Shown here piece after piece: positions 10,960-23,182 of a DNA stretch of 64,000 nucleotides. The stretch covers positions 496,001-560,000 of the forward strand of contig CANJKZ010000139.1 of NCBI GenBank assembly GCA_947471745.1, given 5' to 3'. Position 1 is the first letter of the stretch. Every line of letters begins with the position of its first letter. Position numbers and translations under genes: made by a program. The notes beneath the pieces are model-generated. The model searched no databases. It was given only the letters and a program-made list of their open reading frames with translations, and was not told where the DNA came from. The stretch comes from Closterium sp. Naga37s-1. Its lineage: Eukaryota > Streptophyta > Zygnematophyceae > Desmidiales > Closteriaceae.

Positions 10960-11608
10960 AGTCTGCCTGTCCGCGCTCCCTCTTTCAGTTCTGTTCCAGC
11001 CGCGGTGTGGAACTAGTAGTTTCCAGTGCCACCTGCTGCTCCCCAGCGAGCGTCGTCCAGCTCACAGCTCTCGCCATCATGTCCACTTGGCTGGCGAAGA
11101 CTTCCCGTCGCGGCTTCATCGCGGCGAAGCTTCTCACGGCGCTGCTGGCGACGACTCTTCTGCTGCCGTCTGGTACCAATGCCGCGACGGCGTACCCCAA
11201 CTGACTGCTGACCGGCAAGCCACCGACGAAGCCAACGGTGCCCCCCACGCGGTGTGTCGGAGCGTCCAACCTCTCGTGCTGCCCCGACGCTTGCGCCGAC
11301 CTTAACTTCGCCGTTCAGGCGCTCGGCGTTAACGTTACCGCCGCGGTCACCGCGGGTGTGCAGGGTATCGACGGCGTCTCCTCCGTGCCGGCTAGCGTGA
11401 GTGGTCGCGCGATGATACGGGAATCGTTTCAATGTAAACGAAGCAGCAGTGCCTGCCTGCCTGCATGCAATTTGGTCAGCTTCGTTTACACGCACCTGCT
11501 CTGCAAAAGGAACCAAGAAGTCTTGTTTTGTGCTTGTATGTGTGTGTGTGCGCTCACGAGAGTCTCGTGTGCGCGCAGATCGGTACTTTCATGAAGGGTA
11601 CTGAGATG

Positions 11609-11787
11609 TGTCAGAATGTTATTCTGTAGCCTGTAGTGGGGTGCTCTATAGCGAGTACAACCCATCTAGGGTTTGCTATATGTATCCTCATTGCTGCTAG
11701 TGAACTCCTTCCTCTTTTGCCTAAACTTCTCTTGCCTAGCTAGGACTTACCTAGCTATGGCTCCTAACTCTACCTACTATTTTCACA
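11609..11787 (+). repeat. Element A left LTR
   Basis: Begins TGTCAGAATG and ends in CA. It is 179 bp long and nearly identical to 13035-13213. Confidence 0.88.
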
Positions 11788-11899
11788 TGCTATCAGAGCA
11801 GGTCGATCCCCTTGGGTCGATCCTGTGGGTGGGCTCACCACCTCACTGCTTCCGCTGCTACTGCCACTCTCTGTGTCGCACGCCCCGTGGCGAGCGACG

Positions 11900-12400
11900 G
11901 ATTTTTCATCCCGCCGCGCGCTCGGAGCGTGCGGCGGTTTTCATCCCGCCGCGCGCTCGGAGCGTGCGGCGGTTTTCTGCCCGCCGTGCGCCCCGAGGCG
12001 CGCGGCGGTTTTCTGCCCGCCGTGCGCCCCGGGGCGTGCGGCGGTTCTCTGCCCGCCGTGCGCCCCGAGGCGCGCGGCGGCCTTCTGCCCCGTCGGTCCG
12101 CGCGTCGCCCCCGTCGGGCGCTTCGACGGGCGACGGGGACCAGCCCGTCGTCCCCCGTCGCCCGTCCTGGCCAGCGCGGGCTGCGCCAGCCCCGAGCGCG
12201 GCCCGTACGGGCTGCGCCCGGCCCGCGCGCGGCCCGTACGGGCTGCGCCAGTCCCGCGCGCGGCCCGTACGGGCTGCGCCAGGCCGGCGCGCGGCCCGTA
12301 CGGGCTGCGCCAGGCCCGCGCGCGGCTCGGGCCGCCTGCGCGCGGTTCGTCGGGCTGTGCCAGGCCCGTGGGCGGCCCGTTCCTCTCTGTCCCTGAGCTG
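11900..12400. repeat. GC-rich leader repeats of element A
   Basis: Two arrays in tandem. From about 11,910 to 12,090, units contain GCGCGGCGGTTTTCTGCCCG. From about 12,180 to 12,340, units contain GCGCGCGGCCCGTACGGGCT. The second unit is partly palindromic (CCCGTACGGG). All three frames on both strands are open in places, which is a compositional artefact. Confidence 0.75.
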
Positions 12401-13034
12401 CTCGCTGTCCCCCGTGCTTCTGACGGTGCCCCACCCCTACTGCTGCCCGTTCTCCTAAATTAGGGTTTGGGGGTGAGGAGTGTGGGGGTGGCGGTTGTGT
12501 GTTACTCCCCTTGCTCCTCCTCCTCCCTGGTCTCCCACTGCTGCAGCTGCCGCTGAGGGGGGTGGGTGTGTGGGAGCCTAGGGTTTAGGGTTTTAGGGGG
12601 GTGCGTGGGAGTGGAGCTAGGGTTTGAGCAGTGGGTGTGTGTCGAGGGTGTGGGGCAGTTGGAGGAGGTTGTGTGGAGGTACCTGTCGTGTCGCCTGCAG
12701 CGCCTGTAGTCCGTCGCCCTTGCTTCGGTAGCCAGTGAGCCTGCTGCACCAGTCGCCAGTGGGTCCGTTGCTCCTGCCGCTCTTCTATAGCCGCCGAGCC
12801 AGTTACTCCAGTAGTCCGTCGCCCTTGCTTCGTCGGTAGCCTCTGAGTCAGCCGCTCCTGTGCCCGTGCCTCTGCAGCTTCAGTCGTTGCCTCCCATCTT
12901 CTCTACCTCCACAGCTCCTCCTCCTCCTCACTTGCCCGCTGTGATTAGCTCTAGCTTTGCTTACCTTTGTGAACTCCTGCTCTATACCTGCTTGCTCATT
13001 GTACTGATTACACCCCACTTTGGCTATGGGGGTG

Positions 13035-13213
13035 TGTCAGAATGTTATTCTCTAGCCTGTAGTGGGGTGCTCTATAGCGAGTACAACCCATCTAGGGTTT
13101 GCTATATGTATCCTCATTGCTGCTAGTGAACTCCTTCCTCTTTTGCCTAAACTTCTCTTGCCTAGCTAGGACTTACCTAGCTATGGCTCCTAACTCTACC
13201 TACTATTTTCAGA
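13035..13213 (+). repeat. Element A right LTR
   Basis: Partner of 11609-11787. It is preceded by the CCCCACTTTGGCTATGGGGGTG tract seen in sibling elements and followed by the AGATG target duplication. Confidence 0.88.
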
Positions 13214-13909
13214 AGATGTGCCCGCAAATCTTCGAGCAACTCGCCTGCGCGGTGCAGTGCAACCCTGGTGAGACAGCCATCACACCAAACCAACTCCAAC
13301 CAAGGCAGTGCATATTAGAAGAATTTCACTCCTTCCGTTCAACGCTCTGCGGCACTTCACTCGCAGCCTCTAGTTGCTTGCCTTCCCCCCGCCTTACCGC
13401 GCCCGTTACCCGCCTTCCTCTCCCTCTTCCCCGCCGTCGCGGGCTCCCGTTTCTGCTCCCTCGTTCTCACCGGCGTGTGTGGCAGACTCGGGCAGCTACC
13501 TCACGGGCAAGCCCGGCAAGTACATGCTGCGCATCTGCCGTGGTGGCTACTTGACGGCGATTTTCAGCGCCTGCGAAATGATAATATGTCAGATCCCCAT
13601 TCCTGTCCTGTCCTGTTATAGTGGTTTTGCTCCTGTCGTGTCGCGCCTTTCGACTTTCCTTTAGAATCTCTTCATCCCATTCTCCATTCCCATTCCCATT
13701 CCCATTCCCATTCCCATTGTCAATTCCCGTTCCTTTATATCCTTCCAATCTCCATTCTCTTGCTGGGTTGCGTTTTGCTGTGGCGTTCGCGTGCAGTGAG
13801 GGATCTTTTCAAGTTGGGCGACGTGATTATATCTCCGGAGGACATACTCCACCTGCTGCTCGTGCCGCTCGTCGCGCAGCACATCCCCGGCTTCAATGCC
13901 ACCTTCGCC

Positions 13910-14989
13910 GTGAGTCCATTTGCGGGTCGAGCCGTGGTCAGAGCGCTGCAGGGTAGTCAGAGCGCTGCAGGGTAGTCAACCCGGGCGCTCGCTTTCACAT
14001 CACAGCAACTTGCGTGCGTGCTCCTTTTTCTCGCCAAATTATTCCCTGCCGTTGCTCACTGCTGCTCATTGCTGCTGCTTGAACTTCACATGGAAGTTAA
14101 TCACGTGATTTCGGGAGCAACAATCATGATTCAACGGTCACGGAAATTTGGCGGCGCAACAAATACAACGATCGTACAATCAGCAATACATCTATGTTGC
14201 TCACTTTTTAAAATTTAATGCCTTTTCAACATTGTCACATTCGACCACTAACAACATTGGAGCAGTCGGCAGCTGCACGTTACGTTTTACAACTTGTTGA
14301 AGGTAGCCGCAACCCGTCACTGCCGTGCACGGTGGTTGGCATGCAACTTCGAGACTATGGGAGGTCCATCTTCTCCAACCGTTTCATTCACATCATTTTC
14401 TTACGATATTGCCCAGAATATCCTAGCGTTTTTTCATGTTTCTCTCCGCTCGGCACGCTCCTGCAGCCCCACTAATGGTTGGTCATGACGAGGGTCTCGT
14501 TGCTGACGACGAGGACGATAACAACGACTCAAACTATAACCGAATTCATAAGGCGAGAACGGGATAGATCTATTGATAAGCTTAGTTGCGCGCAAGAGAA
14601 TACCCCGCGCCATGCTCGTTAACCGTACCGTCGGCCCAAATTTTATTGTCGGGACAGCGCAGAATACTACTATGGGTTCGCTACTTATATAATTGGCCAG
14701 AGACCCCCATCGACAAGCACAATGCCGCGTGAATGTATCGTACGACTAAGAAATCTTCCAAGAGACCTGGTGCTCTTGCTTGTGGTACTATTATAAAGAA
14801 CTGCGACGTTATATGCATAACTAGTTGCTGTATCGTAGTCTCAATTGGTGCTGCATAAGATCCAGACCCAGAGCCGTCCACGGTATTTAGCATGGGAGAC
14901 GGGGAATTCAACCAGCGCCTCCTTTTCCAAATGCTGATGAAGCTGTTGAAGCAGGACCAAACGTTATTCCAGAGAATGGAGGAGCTGAA
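13910..14989. other. Unassigned DNA between the Cys-rich gene and element B
   Basis: Includes a duplicated 18-base segment (GTCAGAGCGCTGCAGGGTA, about 13938-13974) and AT-richer sequence. No confident gene is seen. A short frame starting at 14892 (MGDGEFNQRLLFQML) is helical in composition and is interrupted by element B at 14990. Confidence 0.4.
14892..14989 (+). other. Short unrecognised frame at the insertion site of element B
   Basis: Thirty-two codons from ATG 14892 (MGDGEFNQRLLFQML..., rich in Leu, Gln, Lys) precede the left LTR of element B. On the far side of the element, after the target duplication, the same frame runs about 16 more codons to a stop near 23607. Whether it was ever a gene is unclear, as no family is recognised. 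Confidence 0.2.
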
Positions 14990-15120
14990 TGTCAAACTTA
15001 TATGCTGCATGTTCTGTAGGCTGTAGTGGGGTAGCCCATATGGGGTACAACCCAATTAGGGTTTGCTACTTGTACTCCTGCATGCTGCTAGTTCATTCAT
15101 CCTCGTTTAGTATTCTGACA
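14990..15120 (+). repeat. Element B left LTR
   Basis: 131 bp, starting TGTCAAACTTATATG and ending TATTCTGACA. It is followed at once by the primer site. Confidence 0.92.
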
Positions 15121-15180
15121 TGGTTTCAGAGCAATAGGTCCGTAGGACCGTTTTTTTTTTTTCGGGCCCACCATTAGCTA

Positions 15181-15900
15181 GTGACCGACTGCGGTTATCG
15201 CGCTACCTCACGCCCTGCCCTGCGCTGCACCGTCAGCGCGCGCCCTGCCCTGCCCTGCCTTGCGTCACACTGTCCGTGCACGCCCTGCCCCGCGTCGCGC
15301 TGCCCCGTGCACGCCCTGCCCTGCCCCGCGTCGCGCTGCCCCGCGCACGCCCTGCCCTGCTCCGCGTCGCGCTGCCCCGCGCACGCCCAGCCCTGCCCCG
15401 CATCGCGCGCACGCCCTGCCCTGCCCCCCGTCGCGCCGCCCCTGCAGCCCGCGCGCAGCCCCTGCAGCCCGCGCGCCGCCCCTGCAGCCCGCACGTCGCC
15501 CTCTGCAGCCCGCGCGCCGCCCCTGCAGCCCGTGCGCCACCCCTGCAGCTCGCGCGTCGCCCCTGCAGCCTGCGCGCCGCCCCTGCAGCCCAGCGCGCCC
15601 CGCTGCCCAGCGCGCCAGCGCGCCCCGCTGCCCAGCGCGCCAGCGCGCCCCGCTGCCCAGCACGCCAGCGCGCCCCGCTGCCCACCGCGCAAGCGCGCCC
15701 CGCTGCCCACCGCGCAAGCGCGCCCTGCTGCCAGACGCGCCAGCGCGCCCCGCTGCCCAGCGCGCCAGCGCGCCCCGCTGCCCAGCGCGCCAGCGCGCCC
15801 CGCTGCCCAGCGCGCCAACGCGCCCCGCTGCCCAGTGCGCCAGCGCGCCCCGCTGCCCAGCGCGCCAGCGCTCCCCGCTGCCCAGCGCGCCCTGCTAAAG
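15181..15900. repeat. GC-rich leader repeats of element B
   Basis: The first half repeats GCCCTGCCCCGCGTCGC-like and GCGCGCCGCCCCTGCAGCCC-like units. From about 15,595 to 15,895 about twelve copies of a 25-base unit (CGCTGCCCAGCGCGCCAGCG plus CGCCC) follow. The array sits between the primer site and gag. Confidence 0.85.
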
Positions 15901-16099
15901 CCAGCGAGCCCTAGGTGCCGCCCCTGCCTGCCCGCGCGCCGCCCTTTGCAGCCCGCGCGCCGCCCTGCTGCAGCGCGCCGCCCTACTCTGGCCGCGCGCC
16001 GCTCTTCCCTGACCGTGCGCCGCCCCGACCTACCCTAGTGCCTGCTCGCCGCCCTGACTTCCCTCCGTGCTGCCCTACTGGTCGCGCGCCTCCGTGCTT

Positions 16100-19000
16100 G
16101 CCCGCTATGACTTCTCTTCGTAGTAGCGGTGGGAGTGGTGGCGGCGGTGGTGACATCAATGGGAGTGGTGGCGGCCGTAGTAGCAGTCGCTGTGAAGCTG
16201 TTCGGTGGGGAGTTTCTGGCGGTGGCCAGATGCAGCTCCAGCGGCGTCCGCGCGAGACCCTTACGCCCCAGCAGCTTTGTGAGTGGTTCGCTAGTTGGAG
16301 TAGTGGCGGCGGCCGTAGTGGCAGTCGACGTGGACCTGTTCAGTTTGAAGCTTCTGGCGGTGGCCAGATGCAGCTGCAGCGGCGTCCGCGCGAGACCCTT
16401 ACGCCCCAGCAGCTTCGTGAGTGGTTCGCTCAGCGTGGGGCATCTCGGAGTACTGCTCGCTGCCCGTACGTCATTCGCACAGGTGATCGGGCTGGTCAGA
16501 CTTGCGGGACACTTGGTCACACACAGTCCCGCTGCTTCGCCTGTCTGAGCGACGCCTGGCGTGCAGAGTTTGGCGACGCGGCTGAGCTCCCCCTCTGGCT
16601 GGAGCTGCTTAGGCAGAGGGTGGATATCTTTGCTCTTGACTATGATGTTATCCTCACTGCCATGTATGCATTGACTGTTAGTGCTGAGGGTGACTGTTAC
16701 CTGTGTGTGTCGCCTGACCCAGGTATAGAGGCTGCTGCTCTAGGTGCCAGTGAGTCTGCTGCTCTAGGTGCTAGTGAGTCTGCTCTCTCTGGTACTGTGC
16801 CTGCTGCGGCCTTGCACACCTTCACGCTTGACTTAGGTGCATCCCGTTGTTTCTTTCGCGACAGTACCATAGCCACACCACTCCCTGCACCTGTTGCAGT
16901 CCCTCTGGCTGACCCCTCTGGGGGCCCAGTTCTTGCACGTTCCTCCACTGTTCTCCCGTGTCCGGCGGTTCCGTCTGGCTCACTGTCAGGTCTTCACCTC
17001 CCCTCGTTCTCTACGAACTTGGTGAGCAACGCCGTCCTTCAGGATGAATGGGTTGATACCTTCACCCCTGGCGGACAGCGTGTGGCGATCTGTACGTGCT
17101 CCCGGACTGGCCGTCACCTGGCCACGTTCACCCGTCGGCCTGGGTCGAGTCTGTACACACTGACTACTGAGCCTCCCCAGGTAGCTGCGTCTGCGTCTGC
17201 CTCAGGTCAGCTAGCGGCCCCCTGCTCGTGTCGCGCCCTGTCGCACCGGACGCTCCTTTGGCACCACCGCCTTGGTCACCCCTCCGTGCCACGCCTCCGT
17301 GGCATGCACTCCAGTCTCATTGTCTCTGGTCTTCCCAGGTCTCTGCCTCTGTGTCGAGGGGCGGCAACGCGCCGCTCCTCACTCCTCCTCGTTTCCCCCG
17401 ACGAGAGCTCCCCTGCATACTCTCCACATGGACGTGTGGGGCCCAGCCCGCGTCCTTAGACAGGGCCGCGAGCGCTACTTTCTGCTGGTTGTTGACGACT
17501 ACTCGCGTTACACCACGGTCTTCCCCTTGCGCACCAAGGGTGAGGTCCCTGATGTTTTGATCCCCTGGATCCGCGCTGTCCGTCTCCAGCTCCGCGAGCG
17601 GTTCGACACGGACCTTCCGGTCCTGCGTCTGCACTCTGACAGAGGTGGTGAGTTTTCCTCCGACCTCTTGCGGGACTTTTGTCGTAGGGAGGGCATTCTC
17701 CAGTCGTACACGCTTCCGGCCTCTCCGCAGCAGAATGGGGTTGCTGAGCGCCGCATTGGCTTAGTCATGGAGGTCGCTCGTACCTCCATGATCCATGCGG
17801 CTGCCCCGCACTTTCTGTGGCCGTTTGCGGTCCGGTACGCGGCGCATCAGCTCAACCTCTGGCCCCGTGTCTCCTTGCCGGAGACCTCGCCTACACTGCG
17901 TTGGACGGGGAAGGTTGGCGATGCGCCGGTGTTCCGGGTCTGGGGCTCTCGTGCCTTTGTCCGCGATACGTCCGCGGACAAGCTCTCCTCCCGCGCCATT
18001 CCCTGCGTCTTCCTTGGCTTTCCCCTGACGCGCCTGGCTGGCAGTTTTACCACCCCACCTCGCGCCGTGTCCTGCCCTCTCAGGACGTCATGTTTGACGA
18101 GTCGGTTCCCTTTTACCGTCTCTTCCCCTACCGCACTGCCCCTCTCCCCCCCCCGCCGCTCTTCCTCGCACCAAGTCCTCCTCCGGTAGACCCCCTCCCC
18201 CCTCAGGGTCCTGCTCCCTCAGGTGTGTCTCAGGTAGACCCTGTCGAGCCTGTCGAGGTAGCTGTCGACTCTGGTGCTGCTGGGGGTGGTGCTGCTAGGG
18301 GTGCTGCGTCTGGGGGTGCTGAGCCTGAGCGTGTGGAGCCTGGGGGTGCTGAGCCTGAGCGTGTGGAGCCGGGGGGTGCTGAGCCTGAGCGTGCGGAGCC
18401 TGGGGGTGCTGAGCCTGGGGTTGCTGAGTCTGAGGGTGCGGAGCCTGGGGGTGCTGAGCCTGAGCGTGCGGAGCCTGAGGGTGCTGAGCTTGGGGATGCT
18501 GAGCCTGTGCGTGCTGCGCCTGGAGGTACTTTCTCTACTGGAGGTTCTCCGGGTGCCTCGTCACGGCGGGAGACTCTCTCTCCACCGCAGCTGCGCGAGT
18601 GGTTTGCTCGGCGCTGGAGCCTTCGGAGTGACGCTGCTAGAGCTGGGGGGCCTGCCGGTGGAGACCCTGGAGCTGGAGGCGCTGGAGCTGGAGGTACCGG
18701 AGGTGCTGGAGCTGCTGGTCCTGGAGGTACTGGAGGTACTGGAGGTTCTCCGGGTGCCTCGTCCCGGCGGGAGCCTCTCTCTCCACCGCAGCTGCGCGAG
18801 TGGTTTGCTCGGCGTTGGAGTCTTCAAAGTGGCGCTGCAGGAGCTGGGGGAACTTCCGCTGGAGGCCCTGGAGCTGTAGGCCCTGGAGCTGCTGGTCCTG
18901 GAGGTGCTGGAGGTGCTGGAGCCGCTGATCCCGGAGGTGCTCGTACTGGAGGTACTGGAGCTGCTGGAGCTGGTGGTGCTGCAGGTGTTGGAGCTGCTGG

Positions 19001-21675
19001 AGCTGGAGGTGCTGGAGGCACTGGAGCTGGAGCTGCTGGAGGTGCAGGAGCCGCTGGTCCCGGAGGTGCTCGTACTGTAGGTACTGGAGCTGCTGGAGCT
19101 GGAGGTGCTGCAGCCGTTGGAGCTGGAGGAGCTGGAGCTGCAGCTGCTGGAGGTACTGGAGCTGCTGGTCCCGGAGGTGCTCGTACTGGAGGTACTGGAG
19201 CTGCTGGAGCTGGAGGTGCTGCAGCCGTTGGAGCTGGAGGAGCTAGAGCTGGAGCTGCTGGAGGTACTGGAGCTGCTGGAGCTGGAGGTGTTGCAGGCGT
19301 TGGAGCCGGAGGCACTAGAGCTGGAGCTCGTGGTGCTGCTGGAGTTGGAGCTGAAGACTCTGGAGCTGGAGGTGCTGGCCCTGGGGGTGCTGGTGCTGAA
19401 GGTGCTGGTTCTGGAGGCGCTGTGCGGCCGCGACCGTACTTCGTTCCACTGCTTCAGCAGGTTCTTGGTCTCCCGCCTTCTACTGGCCTTACTCCTCCCT
19501 TACTGTGTCCACCGCCTGACCAGTCGCAGCCGCAGTTACAGCCAGCCTCCCCTCTACCTGCTCCTTCTCCTTATACTGAGCAGACAGGAGGTCTTACTGA
19601 GCGTCGTGAGCCTGCGTCTCGTCCTGCGTCGCCTGTTCGCGCTGTTCGCACTGGTCGTCGTGTTCTGCGTCAGCGTCCTCCTCCTGTCCCCGGCACGCAC
19701 CAGATGGCACTTTGTCCTTCCTCTGTTCCACAGCGTGTCCCTCTGCCGTCTCCTCCTGCGTCCTCTTCCTGACGTCCCTGACCCGCCGTCAGGCCTTGCT
19801 CGTGCTACCAGTCCTACTGTCACACGTCTTCTAGCCACTGTTGTCACTGACCCTTCGTTTGAGTCCACTGCTGCGTCTGCCCTAGTTGCTGAGCTTGTTG
19901 AATTTGATGCCGCCTGTCGCCTCGACTACGCCGCTAGTCTTGTTGCTGAGTCTGAGTCTGTTTGTCCTCCGTCCGTCAGGGGTGAGTGTGCTCTTGGCAC
20001 GGACGTCTTTGAGGACAGGCAGGAGGACTTTGAGTGTTTTGCAGCTGCTGTACCTCATCTCGTATCCATGCTGATTGCACCTGAGGGAGACCCGGATGCA
20101 CCAAACCTCCCGACCCCGCGCTCTTACGCAGAGGCGATTGAGGGTCCCTACTCCTCTCAGTGGTAGACAGCCATGGACGCAGAGATGGCATCCTGGAAGT
20201 CCACAGGCACCTACGTCGACGAGGTTCCCCCACCTGGGGCGAACATCGTCAGTGGCATGTGGATTTTCAGGGTGAAGCGGCCGCCGGGTTCTCCGCCTGT
20301 CTTCAAGGCGCGTTACGTTGCACGAGGCTTCAGTCAGTGACAGGGAGTTGACTTCTTCCAGACCTTCTCCCCTACCCCGAAGATGACCACTCTTCGGGTA
20401 CTGCTGCACGTCGCCGCTCAGCGTGACTACGAGCTTCACTCTCTTGACTTCAGCACAGCTTTCTTACAGGGCAGCCTGCACGAGGAGATCTGGCTGCGCC
20501 GCCCACCTGGCTTCACTGGGTCGTTTCCTGCAGGTACCCAGTGGAGCCTCCGGCGGCCAGTCTACGGTCTCCGCGAGGCGCCTCGCGAGTGGCACGACAC
20601 ACTGAGGACGACTCTTGCGGCTCTTGGGTTTGCTCCTTCAACTGCTGACCCGTCGCTGTTTCTACGCACCGACACTTCGCTGCCGCCGTACTGCATCCTC
20701 GTGTACGTCGACGACTTGGTCTTTGCCACTGCTGACACTGAGGGACTGGCCCTAGTGAAGTCGGAGCTGCAGAAGAGACACACGTGCACAGACCTGGGTG
20801 AGCTGCGCAGCTATCTTGGCTTGCAGATCACCCGGACAGAGCACGGCGCACCATTACCTTGACTCAGTTATACATGGTGCAGCAGGTCCTTCAGCGCTTC
20901 GACTTCCAGTACTCCTCGCCACAGTCCACTCCTCTGCCTACCGGTCACTCGCTCTCAGCTCCACCTTCGGACGAGTCCATAGAGCCGAGTGGCCCGTATC
21001 CAGAGCTTGTGGGCTGCCTCATGTACCTGATGACCTGCACTCTACCTGACCTTGCTTACCCTCTTAGCATCCTGGCACGCTACGTTGCGCCCGGGAGACA
21101 CCTACCAGAGAACTGGAAGGCCGCTAAGAGGGTGATACGCTACGTCGGGCATGGGGCTCGTGCTTGGAGGACGGGGTCCAGTTGTCCTCACTGGACACGC
21201 AGACGCCTCTTGGGTTGACGACTTGGCTACGCAGCGGTCGTCACAGGGTTACACTTTCAGCCTTGGCTCCGGCTCTGTTTCTTGGCGGTCTACCCGCTCG
21301 TCTTCTGTTCTCAGCTCCAGTTGTGAGGCTGAGATCTACACAGGGGCCATGGCTGCACAGGAGTTACGCTGGCTCACCTACCTGCTGACCGACTTGGGAG
21401 AGCCGCCTCGTTCTCCTCCAGTTCTGTACGTCGACAACAAGGCCATGATTGCCTTGTGTCAGGAGCACAGACTGGAGCACAGGACGAAGCACATCGCTCT
21501 GCGCTACTTCCTTGCTCGTGAGTTGCAGCAGCGTGGTCAGTTTCGTCTTGTTTACGTGGCCTCTCGGGCCAACACTGCTGATATCTTCACCAAGGCACTT
21601 CAGCCTTGTGATCATCAGCGTTTCTGTACTGTTCTAGGCCTTGTGCCTACTTGGCCTCACTTGCTCACTTCTTGA
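16100..21675 (+). pseudogene. Element B gag-pol coding region (fossil)
   Basis: Recognisable parts are a protease region around FTLDLGASRCFF, a pre-integrase HRLGHPS motif, an integrase core with the LHMDVWGP and LRLHSDRGGEF blocks and a following QQNGVAERRIG block, a reverse transcriptase region with YVDDLVFA, and RNase H ending in a KALQPCDHQRF block. The region is Ty1/copia in domain order and carries several breaks. Confidence 0.88.
18180..19440 (+). repeat. Gly/Ala/Glu-rich linker repeats of element B
   Basis: Coding minisatellite between integrase and reverse transcriptase. The left part repeats GGGGGTGCTGAGCCTGAGCG-like units (GGAEPE peptides). The right part repeats GCTGCTGGAGCTGGAGGT-like units (GAAGAGG peptides). 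Two copies of an SPPQLREWFARRWSL motif lie in between. Confidence 0.85.
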
Positions 21676-21846
21676 CTTTGCTTGTACTGTGATCTATATA
21701 CTTATACCTGAATGCTTACACTTGCTAGGTTTTGATCACTGTACTGCTTGTTCTGCATTATATAACTCTGCATGTGAACTGGCCTTGTGGCCATTTGCTT
21801 GTGCTCGGAGTGTGTGGTGACTTCGTACCCTGAGCTTGCTTTGCTT

Positions 21847-22025
21847 TGTCAAAATAGTGGTTAGAATGCAGGAGCCATAGCTAGGGTATAGCTAGCTAGG
21901 CAAGAGAAAATAGGCAAAAGAGGAGTTGCACTAGTAAGCAGGGCAGTACATATAGCAAACCCTAACAGGATTGTACTCACTATAGAGTACCCCACTGCAG
22001 ACTAGACAATTATATCATTCTGACA
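21847..22025 (-). repeat. Element C LTR (3' in element orientation)
   Basis: 179 bp, with TGTCA...TGACA ends on the plus strand. It is the partner of 23183-23361. Confidence 0.9.
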
Positions 22026-22624
22026 CACCCCCATAGGCAAAGTGGGGTATAATCAGTACAGCATGCAGTCATAAAATAGTTCATAAGCACAAGTACAGCT
22101 AGAGGTAGTCACAGAGGGCATGTGAGGAGGAGGAGGGACTGTGAGAGGAGAGGAGATGGGAGGCGACGGCGAAAGCTGCAGACACACAGGAGTTGTTGGC
22201 TCAGTGGCTACCGAAGCAATGGCCCGGACTACTGGAGTAACTGGCTCCGCGGAGATTGTAGCCTCCTGACTGGAGCAACTGACCCACAGGCGACTGGCGA
22301 CTATCGGAGATTGTAGCCTCCGGACTACTGGTGCTGCTGGCGACACGACTGCTACCTCCGCTCAACCTCCGCCAACTGCCCCACGCCCCTATCACACACC
22401 CCCTGCTGTTCCCCTAGCACTGCTCACCCGCCACCCCCCTGGTACCACTCCAACTCCGACGGCTCCAACACATCCACCCCCCTCAGCGACAGCTGCAGCA
22501 GTGGGAGACGGAGGAGGAGGAGGAGCAGGGGACGGGTAGCACCCACACCGCTCACCCCCATGCCCGCCACCCCACACCCCCCACCACCGCGGAACGCACG
22601 GCGGCACGGGAGCAATGGGCGGCA

Positions 22625-22665
22625 CGGGGGGGGGGGGGGGGGGGGGGGGTGGGGGGTGGGTCGAG
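22625..22665. repeat. Poly-G run
   Basis: More than twenty consecutive G residues, followed by TGGGGGGTGGG, inside element C. Run length in an assembly is unreliable here. Confidence 0.85.
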
Positions 22666-23060
22666 TGCGCCGTGCCAGGGCGCCGCAACGGAAGTGCAGG
22701 GGCCGCGCGCGTCTCGCCAGGGCGCCGCGACGGATCAGCAGGGGCCGCGCGCGCCGCGCCAGGGCGCCGTGACGGACCAGCAGGGGCCGCGCGCGCCTTG
22801 CCAGGGTGCCGCGACAGGACGGCAGGGGGCCGCGCGCGCCTTGCCAGAGCGCCGCGACAGGACAGCAGGGGCCTCGCGCGCCTTGCCAGGGCGCCGCGAC
22901 AGGACGACAGGGGTCGCGCGCGACACCCCAGGGCGTCGCGACGGACAGGCGGGGGGCGCGCGCGGCTCCCCAGGGCGCCGCGACAGAACAGCGGGGGCGG
23001 CGCGCCAGGAAGAAAAGGGGCCGCGCGCCCCGGGGCGCGCGCCAGAGAGAAAACCGCCGC
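22665..23060. repeat. GC-rich leader repeats of element C
   Basis: About ten units of roughly 34 bases built on CAGGGCGCCGCGACGGA and GGGGCCGCGCGCG. In element orientation the array lies just after the primer site, the same place as in the other elements. Confidence 0.8.
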
Positions 23061-23182
23061 GCGCCTCCAGCTCGCGGCGGGATAAAAATTACGTCGCACG
23101 CCACGGGGCGCGCGACAGACCGAGTAGCAGCGGAAGCAGGTAGGTGGGCCCACAGGCCAAGGAAGGACAGGCTCTGATAGCA

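Larger units (their letters stand above)
10170..11078. other. Non-coding stretch right of the second gene
   Basis: Contains a three-copy minisatellite right after the stop codon, an AT-rich stretch around 10,300-10,500 and the right inverted-repeat candidate. No gene is seen. Confidence 0.5.
11609..13213 (+). mobile_element. Element A: non-autonomous copia-type LTR element
   Basis: 179-bp LTRs at 11609-11787 and 13035-13213 differ at about two positions, so insertion is recent. The 5-bp target duplication AGATG is at 11604-11608 and 13214-13218. A TGCTATCAGAGCAGG primer site follows the left LTR, and a purine tract TATGGGGGTG precedes the right one. The roughly 1.25 kb internal region is a GC-rich repeat array with no retroviral-type protein motif, so it depends on a partner for movement. 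It is closely related to element C by LTR and by the start of the internal region. Confidence 0.88.
11079..13909 (+). pseudogene. Secreted Cys-rich folate-receptor-like host gene, disrupted
   Basis: A likely signal peptide starts at 11079 (MSTWLAKTS, then a Leu/Ala/Thr-rich hydrophobic stretch). Exon 1 continues to 11396 with the motif LSCCPDACADL. Exon 2 starts at 11579, is interrupted at 11608 by LTR element A, and resumes at 13219 to 13267 (CPQIFEQLACAVQCNPG). Exon 3 is 13486-13587 (MLRICRGGYLTAIFSACEM) and exon 4 is 13797-13909. Codon phase is consistent across all these junctions. The order CC...C...ACAVQC...C...C resembles the N-terminal Cys-rich (folate-receptor-like) domain of plant HIPL-type proteins; this is a motif-level guess. 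An in-frame TGA lies at 11202-11204 in exon 1, so the gene carries two independent lesions unless a very short intron removes the first. A last exon might follow an acceptor near 14466. Confidence 0.45.

Noticed and set aside
11609-13213. Element A acting as a perfectly spliced intron within the host exon
   Set aside because: The right LTR ends in a TTTTCAG acceptor-like sequence, but no GT donor at the left border gives an in-frame junction.
15181-16038. Overlapping Ala/Arg/Pro-rich frames on both strands
   Set aside because: High GC with a 25-base repeat removes stop codons from all frames. They show no domain and belong to element B's leader.
18824-19315. Pro/Ala-rich protein on the minus strand
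   Set aside because: Antisense shadow of the Gly/Ala linker repeat of element B.
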